From assembly GCA_965278945.1 (NCBI GenBank), contig OZ257128.1, positions 2,852,001 through 2,916,000 of the forward strand: a stretch of 64,000 bases of DNA, in the 5' to 3' direction. Shown here one piece after another: positions 54,297 to 63,154 of the stretch. Numbering within the stretch: the first letter of the stretch is position 1; the number at the start of each line of letters is the position of its first letter. Below the pieces are notes generated by a model. It saw only the letters and a list, made by a program, of their open reading frames with translations. It searched no databases and had not been told where the DNA came from. The position numbers and the translations under genes are program-made. This stretch comes from UBA10649 sp965278945 (GTDB lineage Bacteria; Actinomycetota; Actinomycetes; S36-B12).

Positions 54297-55406
54297 ATGA
54301 ATGGTTCCGCCAAGTACCGCCGATCGAAGGGACTGCACGCCGCCCTCGCCATCGTCGGAGCAAGTTCAGTCCTGCTCGTTGCTGGTTGTTCGTCCAGCGG
54401 CACCTCGTCGTCGGAGTCAACCGCGTCAGCGGCCTCGTCCGAGACCAGCTCGTCTGCATCCTCGCCCGAGGCAACAGTTTCCGGGGCGCCAACAGCAGCA
54501 GCGACGCCGCGCTCCGGAGGCGACAAGTTCATCATCGGTATCGCTGCGGCAAAAGTTGCCAACCCCGCTGCGAACCTCACCTACGCCGGCATCAAGCAGC
54601 AGGCCGAGGCACTGGGGATGGAGGTCAAAATCCTTGATTCGAACCTCGATATCAACAAGCAGGTATCTGACATCGACCAGCTGACCGCAGCTGGGGCGGA
54701 CGCCATCTTCGTACACCTCGTTGGCGACCCCAACGCAGTACGCGGACCACTGCAGCGAGCCGCCGAGGCCGGCGTCCGCATCAACGGCATCGACGCCCTG
54801 CCAACCGTCGAGGGCGTTGACGTCATTGCCGATCAGGACTCCGTGATCATGGCCGCCACCGCTGCTGACTATGTCGGCAAGCAACTCGGTGGCACCGGTC
54901 AGGTCGCATGCGTCGGAAGTATCCCGATCCCGGTCCTCGAGATTCGCGTGGCCACCTGCGAAGAGACATTCAAGGATAAGTACCCGGGCATCGAGGTCGT
55001 CGCTCGAGTCGACGCACTTCCGGACGACGCTAGCGGCGGCCGCACGGTCGCTGAGCAACTCCTAGTGAAGTATCCGGATCTCAAAGCGATTCTCAGCGTC
55101 ACCGATGTCATCGGGGCTGGAACAGCAGCAGCCGTCAAGTCTGCGGGCAAGGACGTCATTACCACCGGCCTTGGGGCGTCGCCCGAGAGCATCAACGCCA
55201 TCAAGGCCGGATCGATGACGTACGTCCTCGATCCGCGGAGCCAAGAGATCGGGGCAGATGCCGTCCAGCAGGTTTACGACATCCTCACCGGGAAGCTCGC
55301 ACCCCCGACAGAAACGCTCGTCGTCGATTCGGTGCCAGATCCCTACACCAAGGAGAACGTCGACAGTTGGATCGACCCAACAACAATCGTTGGAGTCGTC
55401 AACTAG
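54297..55406 (+). CDS. CUT2-family ABC transporter substrate-binding lipoprotein
   Basis: A 369-residue secreted lipoprotein. The signal peptide ends in the lipobox VLLVAGC near residue 27, followed by a Ser/Ala/Thr-rich linker (about 30-65) and a periplasmic-binding fold of the ribose-type (peripla_BP_4): FIIGIAAAKVANPAANL, ADAIFVHLVGDPNAV, GLGASPESINAIKAG. ATG 54297 has a good ribosome-binding site. The ligand class is normally sugars, but relatives near aromatic genes may take other small molecules; ligand unknown. Confidence 0.87.
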   Translation: MNGSAKYRRSKGLHAALAIVGASSVLLVAGCSSSGTSSSESTASAASSETSSSASSPEATVSGAPTAAATPRSGGDKFIIGIAAAKVANPAANLTYAGIKQQAEALGMEVKILDSNLDINKQVSDIDQLTAAGADAIFVHLVGDPNAVRGPLQRAAEAGVRINGIDALPTVEGVDVIADQDSVIMAATAADYVGKQLGGTGQVACVGSIPIPVLEIRVATCEETFKDKYPGIEVVARVDALPDDASGGRTVAEQLLVKYPDLKAILSVTDVIGAGTAAAVKSAGKDVITTGLGASPESINAIKAGSMTYVLDPRSQEIGADAVQQVYDILTGKLAPPTETLVVDSVPDPYTKENVDSWIDPTTIVGVVN

Positions 55407-55418
55407 CACGCACCACTC

Positions 55419-55459
55419 GCAGTGGTGCCGGATGAGCGGTCCTCATCCGGCACCACTGC
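55419..55459 (+). terminator. 17-bp perfect stem-loop between binding protein and ATPase genes
   Basis: Arms 55419-55435 and 55443-55459 are perfect 17-bp reverse complements with a 7-bp loop. It lies 13 bp after the binding-protein stop and 43 bp before the ATPase start. Such hairpins commonly stabilise the upstream message or reduce readthrough, so the binding protein is made in excess over the membrane parts. Confidence 0.7.
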
Positions 55460-55501
55460 GTATCAACCGGAGATCTCATTGAACCCCCGAAAGAACCTGA
55501 G

Positions 55502-56995
55502 ATGAGCGAATACAACTGTCTCGATGCCAGCAACTTGTCGAAGGCCTTCGGTGGCATTCAAGCTCTTAGCGGTGCGCACCTCTCCGTTCGCAGGGGTGAG
55601 ATTCACGCGCTGCTCGGCGAGAACGGGTCCGGGAAGTCGACACTGTCGAACATCGTCGCAGGCCGTATTCAGGCCGACGCAGGATCGATTCTGAAGAACG
55701 GTGACGCCCTCAGCGTGCATCGCCCCGGCGACGCGTGGAGGCACGGAATATCGCTGGTAGCTCAGGATCTGCAGTTGAACCCACATGCCACAGTCGCGGA
55801 CAACATGGCCCTCGGCCGATGGCCAGGGAGCCGCTTCGCCGTCGCCGCAAAGGAGATGGTTGCTCAGTGTCGAGCGGCCCTCGAGTTGATCGGAGCTGAT
55901 ATCGATCCACGTCGCCGGGCGGGAGATCTTCGCTCGGATGAAGCGCAGTTGGTCAATATCGCCCGCGGTTTGCTATCTAACCCAGACCTTCTGCTCCTCG
56001 ATGAACCGACGACCGCGCTCAACGTGGCTCAGACCGATGCTGTCTTCTCTCGCCTACTCGAACTAAAGCGCCAAGGCGTCGCGCTCGTGTTCGTCTCGCA
56101 CCGAATGGCTGAGGTCTTTGAGATTTGCGATCGCGCAACCATTCTAAGAGATGGAGTGACCCGAACGACTGTCGAGATCGCGGGGTCAAACGAAGGCGAG
56201 ATCGTGCGGCAGATGGTGGGTCGCGAACTATTGGAGTGGACGGCGGGTGCACGAATCGTGCGAGGCGAAGTCCTTCGGGTGAGCAATCTGAGTCGAGGGC
56301 CGCTCAAAGACATCAACTTCTCGGTCCATGGCGGAGAGGTGCTTGGTATTGGTGGCATTGCCGGATCGGGGCGGAGCGCGCTTGCCCGCACGCTAGCCGG
56401 ATTGCGCGTCGGCGGCGAGGGTCGGATACAGGTGCAAGGGCGGGAAGTAGCGCTTCGTCTTCCCAAGGATGCGCTGAATGCAGGGATTGCTCTACTTCCC
56501 GAGGATCGCAAGGCCAGTGCTCTCATTACGACCGCGTCGATCCTCGACAACATCACCCTCGGGCAACTGTTCCAGATTCGGTCAACAGCGATAGTACGAA
56601 AGTCCCGACAGCGCCACCTCGCGGACGACAAGGCCAAGGCGCTCAGGATCAAGGCACCATCGTTTGACGCACCGACATCCTCGCTGTCAGGAGGAAACCA
56701 GCAAAAGGTCGCATTCGCGAAGTGCCTCATGTCGAACCCGTCGGTCTTGATACTCGACGAGCCCACCCAAGGTATCGACGTGGGCGCAAAGCGGGAGATC
56801 TACGACATTATCGAGAACCTCGCCAGCTCGGGAGTCGCCATCATCGTGATCAGTTCAGACATGCCGGAACTGCTCGCTCTGAGCGACCGAATCATCGCGC
56901 TGCGTCAGGGTCGCATCGTCGGGGAGATCGACAGAGCCGAAGCAACTGAAGAGTCCCTACTCCACCTCATTCTGGGAAGCGAGCATGCAGCATGA
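55502..56995 (+). CDS. CUT2-family ABC transporter ATPase (two nucleotide-binding domains)
   Basis: A 497-residue tandem ATPase. First domain: Walker A LGENGSGKST near 39, the signature replaced by RSDEAQLVNIARGLL near 143, Walker B LLLLDEPTTAL near 163. Second domain: degenerate Walker A GIAGSGRSA near 287, the canonical LSGGNQQKVAFAKCL near 398, Walker B LILDEPTQGID near 420. Degeneracy of one site is usual in the CUT2 (ribose-like) family. The stop overlaps the permease ATG by 4 bp. Confidence 0.93.
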   Translation: MSEYNCLDASNLSKAFGGIQALSGAHLSVRRGEIHALLGENGSGKSTLSNIVAGRIQADAGSILKNGDALSVHRPGDAWRHGISLVAQDLQLNPHATVADNMALGRWPGSRFAVAAKEMVAQCRAALELIGADIDPRRRAGDLRSDEAQLVNIARGLLSNPDLLLLDEPTTALNVAQTDAVFSRLLELKRQGVALVFVSHRMAEVFEICDRATILRDGVTRTTVEIAGSNEGEIVRQMVGRELLEWTAGARIVRGEVLRVSNLSRGPLKDINFSVHGGEVLGIGGIAGSGRSALARTLAGLRVGGEGRIQVQGREVALRLPKDALNAGIALLPEDRKASALITTASILDNITLGQLFQIRSTAIVRKSRQRHLADDKAKALRIKAPSFDAPTSSLSGGNQQKVAFAKCLMSNPSVLILDEPTQGIDVGAKREIYDIIENLASSGVAIIVISSDMPELLALSDRIIALRQGRIVGEIDRAEATEESLLHLILGSEHAA

Positions 56996-57999
56996 GCATC
57001 GATGAGATGAGAACGACCTCAGGTTCAACCTCAGAAACGCGGGTGCACCTTCGTGTTCGCGCGGCGATGGGGCAATCCGGCGGAATCCTCGTCGCGGTAG
57101 TCGCGCTCGCGGTGTTCTTCTCACTCACGCAGTCATCGTTCATGAGCACCGAGAATGTGCAAGGGATCCTACGAACGACCACGCCACTACTTATCGCCGC
57201 ACTTGGTATGACATTCGTGATGATCGCTGGCGGCTTCGACCTCTCACTCGGGTCAATGACGGCGCTCGCCGGCGTGATTCTGACGATGTTCCTGGCCGGA
57301 GGACTTAATGCAGCATTGTCGATCGTCGCGACACTAGTCGTCTGCTCGTTGCTCGCATTCGTGCTGAATGGCCTCCCGATCGGCTACTTGAAGTTCAACT
57401 TCTTCGTGGTGACGCTTGCAACGCTGTCGATATTCCGCGGTGCGGCGCTACTGCTCTCCAATGGGATGTCACAGAGCAGTCTCGAGTGGCCGCTGATCCA
57501 GTTCTTGGGAGACGGGAATCTGGGGCCAATCCCAGTTCCGATCCTCGTCGTGATTGTCATCTACATCGGTGGTTGGGCGGTCCTGAAGTGGACACGGTTC
57601 GGACGCACGGTCTTCGCCGTCGGTGGCAACCCTGAGGCGGCGTGGCTGGCCGGGGTAGATGTGCGCAAAGTCAAGGCGACGGTGTTCGCCGTGAGCGGTG
57701 GTCTTGCGGCACTTGCTGGTGTCCTGCTTGTCGGTCGTCTGACGTCAGCTCAACCGGTGACCGGAGGAATTGGTCTTGAACTCGCAGCCGCAGCAGCTGT
57801 ACTCCTCGGCGGCACCTCCTTCACCGGCGGCCATGGAAGCGTTCTCGGCACCGCGATCGGCTGCCTGTTCATCGGAATCCTCCAGAACGGTCTTACGCTG
57901 TCCGGCGTCCCTACCTTCTGGCAGTACATTGCCACCGGCGTAATCCTTTTCCTGGCGCTCTCTTGGGAGCGCGTGCAACGAAGACTCGCACGAAGTTGA
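56992..57999 (+). CDS. CUT2-family ABC transporter permease
   Basis: A 335-residue permease with about eight to ten hydrophobic helices and the BPD_transp_2 hallmarks: FVMIAGGFDLSLGSMTALAGV near 74, TRFGRTVFAVGGNPEAAWLAGV near 200, and GGTSFTGGHGSVLGTAIGC near 272. It homodimerises in the membrane with the ATPase above. It is ATG-coupled to the ATPase gene and 18 bp upstream of a second SDR gene. Confidence 0.92.
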   Translation: MSIDEMRTTSGSTSETRVHLRVRAAMGQSGGILVAVVALAVFFSLTQSSFMSTENVQGILRTTTPLLIAALGMTFVMIAGGFDLSLGSMTALAGVILTMFLAGGLNAALSIVATLVVCSLLAFVLNGLPIGYLKFNFFVVTLATLSIFRGAALLLSNGMSQSSLEWPLIQFLGDGNLGPIPVPILVVIVIYIGGWAVLKWTRFGRTVFAVGGNPEAAWLAGVDVRKVKATVFAVSGGLAALAGVLLVGRLTSAQPVTGGIGLELAAAAAVLLGGTSFTGGHGSVLGTAIGCLFIGILQNGLTLSGVPTFWQYIATGVILFLALSWERVQRRLARS

Positions 58000-58017
58000 C
58001 GCGATGCGTCAGGGACC

Positions 58018-58839
58018 GTGCCGATGTGTATCGATAGTTCACACTCGTCAAAACAGGTCTACCTCATTACAGGCGCGGCCTCCGGCATCGGGCGGGCAAT
58101 CGCCTTGCAGATGGCCAGATCAGGCGCGTCAATTGTCGCAGCTGACATCGACCAACACGGATTAGCGGCTATTGCCCAAGAACTTCGCCTTGCCGGCGCC
58201 GCCGGTGTCTCGGAAGTCTCAGGTGACCAGACAGACGGGGACGTCGTCGAGGAGTCCGTCGCTGCCGCCTGGACCTCCTTCGGAAGACTCGACGGCGTTG
58301 TCATCAATGTGGGCACGGCAGTCACAGGAGACCTCGACACGGTGGCACTCGCAAAATGGCAGCACGCATTTCGCGTCAACGTCGAGTCAGCATTCCTGCT
58401 AACCGCCGCCTCGCTCAGGACCATGAGGCAGCATCAAACTGGCGGATCGCTCGTGTATATCGGAAGCAAGAGCGCTCTCGGACCGACCGCCGGATTCGGG
58501 CCCTACTCCGCGTCGAAGGCCGCAGTGCTGCAGCTGATGCGCGTTGCTGCGATTGAAGGTGCGCCATATGGGATTCGAGCGAATGCAGTCAATCCCGGTG
58601 CTGTATTCGGTGCTTCACGACTATGGAATGGAGGGGTACGCGAGGAACGAGCGCGCTCCTTCGCCGTCGCCGCCGAGGACTTGGAGACTTTCTACGCAAG
58701 CCGCACGCTGCTCGGGCAGAGTGTCACGACAGAGGATGTCGCGGAGAGCGCGGCCTTCCTCCTGTCAGATGCCTCTCGCAGCATCACGGGCGGCATCTTG
58801 AACGTCGACGCAGGGCTGCCAGTCGCCTTTCCTCGATGA
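58018..58839 (+). CDS. Short-chain dehydrogenase/reductase
   Basis: A 273-residue classical SDR, GTG at 58018 or ATG at 58024. NAD(P) motif TGAASGIGRA near 20, AADIDQH at the end of strand 2 (an acidic residue favouring NAD), the active site Ser/GPYSASKAA near 161, and NPGAVFGAS. The usual NNAG loop is replaced by VINVGTA near 100. It is only about 30% like the other SDR by eye. Being the last gene of the transporter operon, it probably acts on the imported compound. Substrate unknown. Confidence 0.84.
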   Translation: MPMCIDSSHSSKQVYLITGAASGIGRAIALQMARSGASIVAADIDQHGLAAIAQELRLAGAAGVSEVSGDQTDGDVVEESVAAAWTSFGRLDGVVINVGTAVTGDLDTVALAKWQHAFRVNVESAFLLTAASLRTMRQHQTGGSLVYIGSKSALGPTAGFGPYSASKAAVLQLMRVAAIEGAPYGIRANAVNPGAVFGASRLWNGGVREERARSFAVAAEDLETFYASRTLLGQSVTTEDVAESAAFLLSDASRSITGGILNVDAGLPVAFPR

Positions 58840-59198
58840 TGGCCTTCCCAACTTCCCAGCGTCTCGCCCTTGAGGACGCTCCACCTTCGTCGAAGTTCAT
58901 GGATCACGGCAACCAGGAAGTACTAAGCCGGGTCGCGCTCGAACCGACGAGGATCAAATGGTGGAGATGGCGGGCCGTCGAGCCGCACAGAGTCGTCTAC
59001 ATGGCCGACCCAAGCCAGCATGGCTCCGTCCGTTCGAGATCCCCCGAGATCACTCTCCTACTCGCAGGTTGCCCGTCCTGTAGGAGAACTTGCTGAATGG
59101 GCGGATCTCCTAAGTTCGCTGAGGCCTCGTGGCCCGGAAGGTGCTCAGAGATCGCTGGGCATTTGAGTCGACTTGCGAACCAGCGTTGACATTCAGTC
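58840..59198. other. Gene-free stretch between SDR and integrase
   Basis: About 360 bp with no supportable gene; open frames here are short and without a ribosome-binding site. The convergent ends of the SDR and integrase genes make it a likely terminator region. A modest inverted segment around CGAGATCCCCCGAGATC (59034-59050) is the only structure noticed. Confidence 0.4.
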
Positions 59199-60413
59199 CT
59201 AGACACCTGAGGCCCGGGAGGTTCTGCGCGTGGTCGAACGAAGTGGTATCACGTTGTCAGACGTTGCAAGCTCACTCAAGGCGGATGCGACCGCGCGGCC
59301 GTGTTCCGCCGTCGAGTGTAGGTAGACACGGCTAGCCGATGTCGTGCTGTGTCCCATGCGATGCATGAGTTCGGCCTCGGTGGCTCCCGCAATCGCGGCG
59401 AGCGTCTGACCTGTGTGGCGGAGATCATGGAAACGTAGATCCTCCCTACCCACCGTTCTGCGCGCTCGTGCCCACATCGGCGTAATGTTCGAGTTCTCGA
59501 GCGGCTTGCCGCCAGACGTGGTGAAAACAAGATCGTCCTCGTCCGGTCCAGTGAACTCTGCGAGGTGATCCGCAAGGGGCGGTACGAGATGCGGAGGAAG
59601 ACTCACTGTGCGATTGCCGGCCTTCGACTTCGGCGAGTCCCAGTCGAGCACCTTCCCGACGCGGTAGACGCGCTCGGCGATGCGAACAGTTTGCTGATCA
59701 AGGTCCAGATCGCGTCTCCGCAGTGCGGCCAGTTCGCCCATCCGTGCGCCCGTCCACGCTGCCATCAACACGAGGACGCGGTAACGATCAGGCATGGCTG
59801 CCGCCAGCGCGCTCACCTCGGCCGGAGTCGCCGTGGGCCGCTCAGCCACGACGACGCTTCCGGCACCCTTGATGTGGCACGGACTTCGCGTGAACATCCC
59901 GTCGGCGGTCGCGGTGTTCATGACAGCTCGCAGGAGGCGATACGCCTGCGCTGCGGTGGTCGAGCCGTCCGCCTTGGTGGCGACGCTCGTACGACGCGCG
60001 CTGCGCGCGGCGGCGGCCTCAGCGAGCGACTTGCGGAGGCTCGCGTACCACCGGCGGACGTCGTCCGGGCCGACATCTGCCATCGCCTGTCGGCCTAAAT
60101 CGGTTGGCGAGATGTGAAGGCGGTTAAGCCCTTCGTACAGGCCTCTCGTCGAGGCTTTCAGTCCGGTGTGCTGATCGATCCACCTGGTTACGTATTGCCC
60201 CACAGTCTCGTTCGACTGAACGGGCGCCCGCCAGGTCGCCCGGGTGATGTCCGACTGGATGGTCGCGAGGAAGGCCTTGGCGTCAGCCCGAGTGACGTAG
60301 GTGACCGGCGCCGCGTGTCGCATACCGTCGGATCCCCAGTAGCGAACTTGAAACCGCCCGCTCGGCAACTTTCTGATGGCCCCGAAGCCGCGCGTGCCGG
60401 TTGCCTTGGACAT
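59199..60413 (-). CDS. int: Tyrosine recombinase (integrase)
   Basis: A 404-residue phage-type integrase from ATG 60413 (in-frame starts up to 60482 exist but run into the arm-site region). Arm-binding and SAM-like core-binding domains occupy about 1-185. The catalytic domain shows the first Arg in TGARMGELAALR near 245, HDLRHTG near 338, GHSTTSASRVY near 362-372 with the nucleophile Tyr, and a conserved Lys in the beta-hairpin SPKSKAG. It catalyses recombination of the element between tRNA-Gly and its attP and lies next to attR, as usual. Confidence 0.95.
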   Translation of the reverse strand: MSKATGTRGFGAIRKLPSGRFQVRYWGSDGMRHAAPVTYVTRADAKAFLATIQSDITRATWRAPVQSNETVGQYVTRWIDQHTGLKASTRGLYEGLNRLHISPTDLGRQAMADVGPDDVRRWYASLRKSLAEAAAARSARRTSVATKADGSTTAAQAYRLLRAVMNTATADGMFTRSPCHIKGAGSVVVAERPTATPAEVSALAAAMPDRYRVLVLMAAWTGARMGELAALRRRDLDLDQQTVRIAERVYRVGKVLDWDSPKSKAGNRTVSLPPHLVPPLADHLAEFTGPDEDDLVFTTSGGKPLENSNITPMWARARRTVGREDLRFHDLRHTGQTLAAIAGATEAELMHRMGHSTTSASRVYLHSTAEHGRAVASALSELATSDNVIPLRSTTRRTSRASGV

Positions 60414-60470
60414 CACGCTCACCTTTCTCGAACGCCGCTTACGACTGCCGACTCGTTCTCCTCGCTCCAG

Positions 60471-60501
60471 TTCTCGGGGCACGTAGAGGGCACGACGTGC
60501 C
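60471..60501. repeat. Putative integrase arm site at the right end
   Basis: This 31-bp segment matches 28859-28889 in the same orientation at 26 of 31 positions (core TCGGGGCACGT, then GGGCACGAC). It lies between the integrase gene and attR, 52 bp from the core repeat, where arm-type sites are expected. Confidence 0.6.
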
Positions 60502-60553
60502 TAGGATAGCGCAAAGATGTTGCTACTAAACAACTATGGGCTCGGTGAGTACT

Positions 60554-60597
60554 GCTTCCCAAGCTGACAGTGCGGGTTCGATTCCCGTCACCCGCTC
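60554..60597 (+). repeat. attR, 44-bp copy of tRNA-Gly 3' half
   Basis: Identical to 28723-28766. It contains only the anticodon loop, variable and T arms and the 3' acceptor strand, so it is not a functional tRNA gene. Confidence 0.93.
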
Positions 60598-60603
60598 GGA
60601 CGA

Positions 60604-60635
60604 TCGAGGCCTCCCGGTATTCCGGGGGGCCTCGA
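60604..60635 (+). terminator. Displaced terminator of tRNA-Gly
   Basis: Stem TCGAGGCCTCCCGG pairs with CCGGGGGGCCTCGA with one G-U type mismatch and a 4-nt loop, 7 bp past the tRNA-like 3' end. It was probably the terminator of the tRNA gene before insertion of the island separated them by about 32 kb. Confidence 0.65.
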
Positions 60636-60693
60636 GTGTTCGACTGAGAGATCGTCGGGAATCGGGAGAGATCCGCATTGGCGGATCGACGGA

Positions 60694-60708
60694 TCCCGTC
60701 ACCCGCTC
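60694..60708 (+). repeat. Vestigial 15-bp att-like repeat
   Basis: TCCCGTCACCCGCTC repeats the last 15 bases of the 44-bp att core. Its position 97 bp past attR suggests the far end of an older or decayed insertion at the same tRNA. Short enough to be chance, but it matches exactly the functional end of the core. Confidence 0.5.
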
Positions 60709-60833
60709 CAGCAGAGTGCATACGGCTAGCTGCGGTCCGCTAGATCGCGACCAGCGACACCTAGGGTTTCGTTCATCGCGCCACTCGAAGATTCGGTTGC
60801 CTTGTAGAGGTTGGCCGCATCGTCTTTCATCCA

Positions 60834-61754
60834 GTGGGACTCCTGATATGCCAAGCTCCAGCCGTGGCAATCTCGCTAATAGAGCTAGCGCTCCGAGAAC
60901 GCATCATGGAACTGCTTGCGGAGCGGTTGCGACGGCAGGGAGACTTGATCAGCCGAGCCGAACTGTCGGCGTTCGACGTGGACGGTCGAGAAATCCGGCT
61001 AATCGACACAAGCCGCGGGATCCGGAATCCCCAATGGATGGACGCGACGCTCTCAATTCTGTCGGATCCGGAGGGCCCCTACGGTGACGAGGAGATCGAG
61101 GGAGCTCTCCTTCGCTACAAGTATCGAACAGGCGGAATCGGCGGCGACAACTTGAAGCTACGTGCCGCAGTGGTGCATCAAGCGCCGATGATTCTCCTGC
61201 GAAAGATCCGCCAGAGTTGGTTCCGACCTCTGTTCCCTGTCTACGCAATTGCCGATGACCCCGTTCGACAAGAGTTCGTGATTGCACTCGACGAGTCGAT
61301 GACACTGATTGCAAACCCGACTAATCCCACGGTAGATGAGCGTCGCTATGGGGAGAGGATCGCCAAGATCCGAATTCATCAGCCCGAGTTCCGGGGCCGA
61401 GTACTGGTTGCTTATGAGCGGCAATGCAGTGTCTGCACGCTAAAGCACCCCGAGTTGCTTGACGCAGCGCATATCGTTCCCGACGGGCAGCCGCTTGGAC
61501 AACCGCTCGTGATCAACGGCATTGCGCTCTGCAAGCTTCATCACGCGGCGTACGACCAAAACCTCATCGGTCTCGACCCCGATCACAGGGTTCACGTAAA
61601 CGGGGAGTTGCTTCTTGAGGTCGATGGTCCGATGCTGAAGCACGGCCTACAGGAAATGCATGGTCGCACGCTTCAGCTTCCTCGCCGACGTCCGGACAGA
61701 CCTGATCGTGAGCGACTTGCACTGCGGTTCGCCGAGTTTCGCGCAGCAGGCTAG
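60834..61754 (+). CDS. HNH endonuclease domain protein
   Basis: Up to 306 residues; GTG 60834, GTG 60864 or ATG 60906 are possible starts and none has a clear ribosome-binding site. The C-terminal 110 residues form an HNH zinc-type nuclease: YERQCSVCTLKHPELLDAAHIVP near 195-215 and ALCKLHHAAYDQNLIGL near 230. The N-terminal part (about 25-180) is a helical region often seen in restriction endonucleases. It is close to a cytosine methyltransferase and a second nuclease-like gene, so restriction is likely; a lone HNH repair or homing role is possible. Confidence 0.82.
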   Translation: MGLLICQAPAVAISLIELALRERIMELLAERLRRQGDLISRAELSAFDVDGREIRLIDTSRGIRNPQWMDATLSILSDPEGPYGDEEIEGALLRYKYRTGGIGGDNLKLRAAVVHQAPMILLRKIRQSWFRPLFPVYAIADDPVRQEFVIALDESMTLIANPTNPTVDERRYGERIAKIRIHQPEFRGRVLVAYERQCSVCTLKHPELLDAAHIVPDGQPLGQPLVINGIALCKLHHAAYDQNLIGLDPDHRVHVNGELLLEVDGPMLKHGLQEMHGRTLQLPRRRPDRPDRERLALRFAEFRAAG

Positions 61755-61832
61755 ATCGAGAAGAACCAGCACATTCCGACTGAATAGGAAGCGTCACTCG
61801 ACCGAAGAAGCAAGCCTCGGCATACTCCGAGC

Positions 61833-62231
61833 ATGAACATTCGCTGCGGTGTAGCAATCTGTCTCCTCGCGACAGCAGTACTCGTTTCGGGCTGCTCGCA
61901 ACCTGCTGCCGAGCAACCGAATGTCGTCGGCACGTGGGTGGGCGACTACCGGTTCGCTCTCGCTGACGGTTCCGACAACAGTTCAGTGGAGACGCTGGTG
62001 ATCATTCGGCAGGAAGGCGATCTGCTGTGGGGATACGAACAGTGGGAGGAGGACGGTGAGCAGATGCGAGCTGATCTGACCGGGACCCTCACGGGAGAGA
62101 ACGGGATCGTGCTGACTGAGTCGGAGGGGTTCTTCGAAGGCACAGTCAGCGGCGAAACGATGGTGGTTGTCTTCACCAAAGTTGCTCCAGCGCAGCACAC
62201 CGCGTTCGAGGTGACCCTCACGCGCGGATGA
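61833..62231 (+). CDS. Small secreted lipoprotein of unknown function
   Basis: A 132-residue protein with a signal peptide ending in the lipobox LVSGC near residue 20. The mature part is beta-rich with a GTWVGDY motif near 33 and repeated strand patterns (TLVIIRQEGDLLWGYEQW, GTLTGENGIVL, FFEGTVSGETMVVVF), resembling lipocalin/avidin-like small barrels. I do not recognise a specific family. It has no obvious link to the restriction genes around it. Confidence 0.72.
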   Translation: MNIRCGVAICLLATAVLVSGCSQPAAEQPNVVGTWVGDYRFALADGSDNSSVETLVIIRQEGDLLWGYEQWEEDGEQMRADLTGTLTGENGIVLTESEGFFEGTVSGETMVVVFTKVAPAQHTAFEVTLTRG

Positions 62232-62254
62232 TGGCGCCGTCAGGCCACGTGGAC

Positions 62255-63106
62255 TCAGATGTTCGCGAACGTGGTGTCGTACTCGTTGCCCATTCGAACG
62301 ATCATGCTGTCGTACTGAAAGTTGTCACCAGGCCCTGGCGCAGGGGGCCCATTCACGAGTTCGACAGGCGAACCGTCGTTCCGAAAGTTCAGAACTGTGA
62401 TCCCAATTGCGTCGAACCCATTTCCTTCACGGTGGGCACGACGCGGAATCTCCGAGACCTTCTGGATAACTCGCGCGGTATCCCCCGGCTGACGATGTCT
62501 AGACAGCTTCGCGGGCATTCCCTCTGAGAGTCGCTCACTATTGATCACGGACGAAAGGAACTCTGGGGCGGCGTTCACTTGGACGTACCCGATTGCGAGT
62601 GCCTGACGTGACGCCCCGTGAACACAAAGGTGGGAGGAATTGAGTTCGTCGTAGAGCCTAGGCAAGGACTTCACGTGAGCAGTCATGCAGGCTTTCGCTT
62701 CCATGGCGACGAGCACGGCACCCACCGAAGCGATCGGTATGTCAGGGAGCGAGGCGAGTACGCCGTGCTCGGCAGGCGTCAACTGCAGCCCGTATTCATC
62801 AACCAGCGACTTAAAGGACCGCGCGTTGGTGGTGCTCACGCCCTCCGGTCTCGCAATCACAAGATCTAGATCTTTCTTGCGTCCAGTAGAGAAATCTCGC
62901 ATCTCGTGGTTGACGCCCAGTGCGACCTTGCCGCTGACAGCATGTGCACGAAGTAGGTTCGACTGCGCAAGTAGGTCAAAGGCAACGCCCCAGCTACCGA
63001 CCTTCGAATGCCGGTCGGAGCGCGAGTTGTATTGCCATTGCTGTCCGTACTTGTCTGGCGGTCCGGGTTCGCTAAGGAATCTTGCAAGAATGCCGGGTCC
63101 ACGCAC
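62255..63106 (-). CDS. Putative PD-(D/E)XK restriction endonuclease
   Basis: A 283-residue protein 48 bp downstream of the cytosine methyltransferase on the same strand. The active-site pattern appears as KKDLDLVIARP near 78 (metal Asp) followed by VLVAMEAKACMTAH near 133 (ExK). The spacing of about 55 residues is within the range of this fold. Adjacency to a 5mC methyltransferase makes a type II restriction enzyme the best reading. No named family was recognised; the recognition sequence is unknown. Confidence 0.65.
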   Translation of the reverse strand: MRGPGILARFLSEPGPPDKYGQQWQYNSRSDRHSKVGSWGVAFDLLAQSNLLRAHAVSGKVALGVNHEMRDFSTGRKKDLDLVIARPEGVSTTNARSFKSLVDEYGLQLTPAEHGVLASLPDIPIASVGAVLVAMEAKACMTAHVKSLPRLYDELNSSHLCVHGASRQALAIGYVQVNAAPEFLSSVINSERLSEGMPAKLSRHRQPGDTARVIQKVSEIPRRAHREGNGFDAIGITVLNFRNDGSPVELVNGPPAPGPGDNFQYDSMIVRMGNEYDTTFANI

Positions 63107-63154
63107 ACCGCGAACGCTACCCGTGCGTCCAACTTGTGGCGAGCAGCCTCGCGG

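Larger units (their letters stand above)
28723..60597. mobile_element. tRNA-Gly-integrated mobilizable element (about 31.8 kb) with aromatic catabolic cargo
   Basis: The element is bounded by 44-bp identical direct repeats of the tRNA-Gly 3' half, with a tyrosine recombinase next to the right repeat and an excisionase-like gene near the left one. It carries a MobF-type relaxase but no visible coupling protein, VirB4 or replication gene, so mobilisation in trans is more likely than self-transfer. Cargo: a probable defence region, a gentisate pathway, an eight-gene Hpe-like phosphorylation-carboxylation operon, two IclR regulators, two SDRs and an ABC transporter. Base composition is visibly less GC-rich than the flanking chromosome, notably at 29.3-32 kb and 47-48 kb. 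Confidence 0.92.

Noticed and set aside
60541..60600. A second tRNA-Gly gene at attR
   Set aside because: Only the 3' half is present; there is no 5' acceptor strand or D-arm upstream of 60554.
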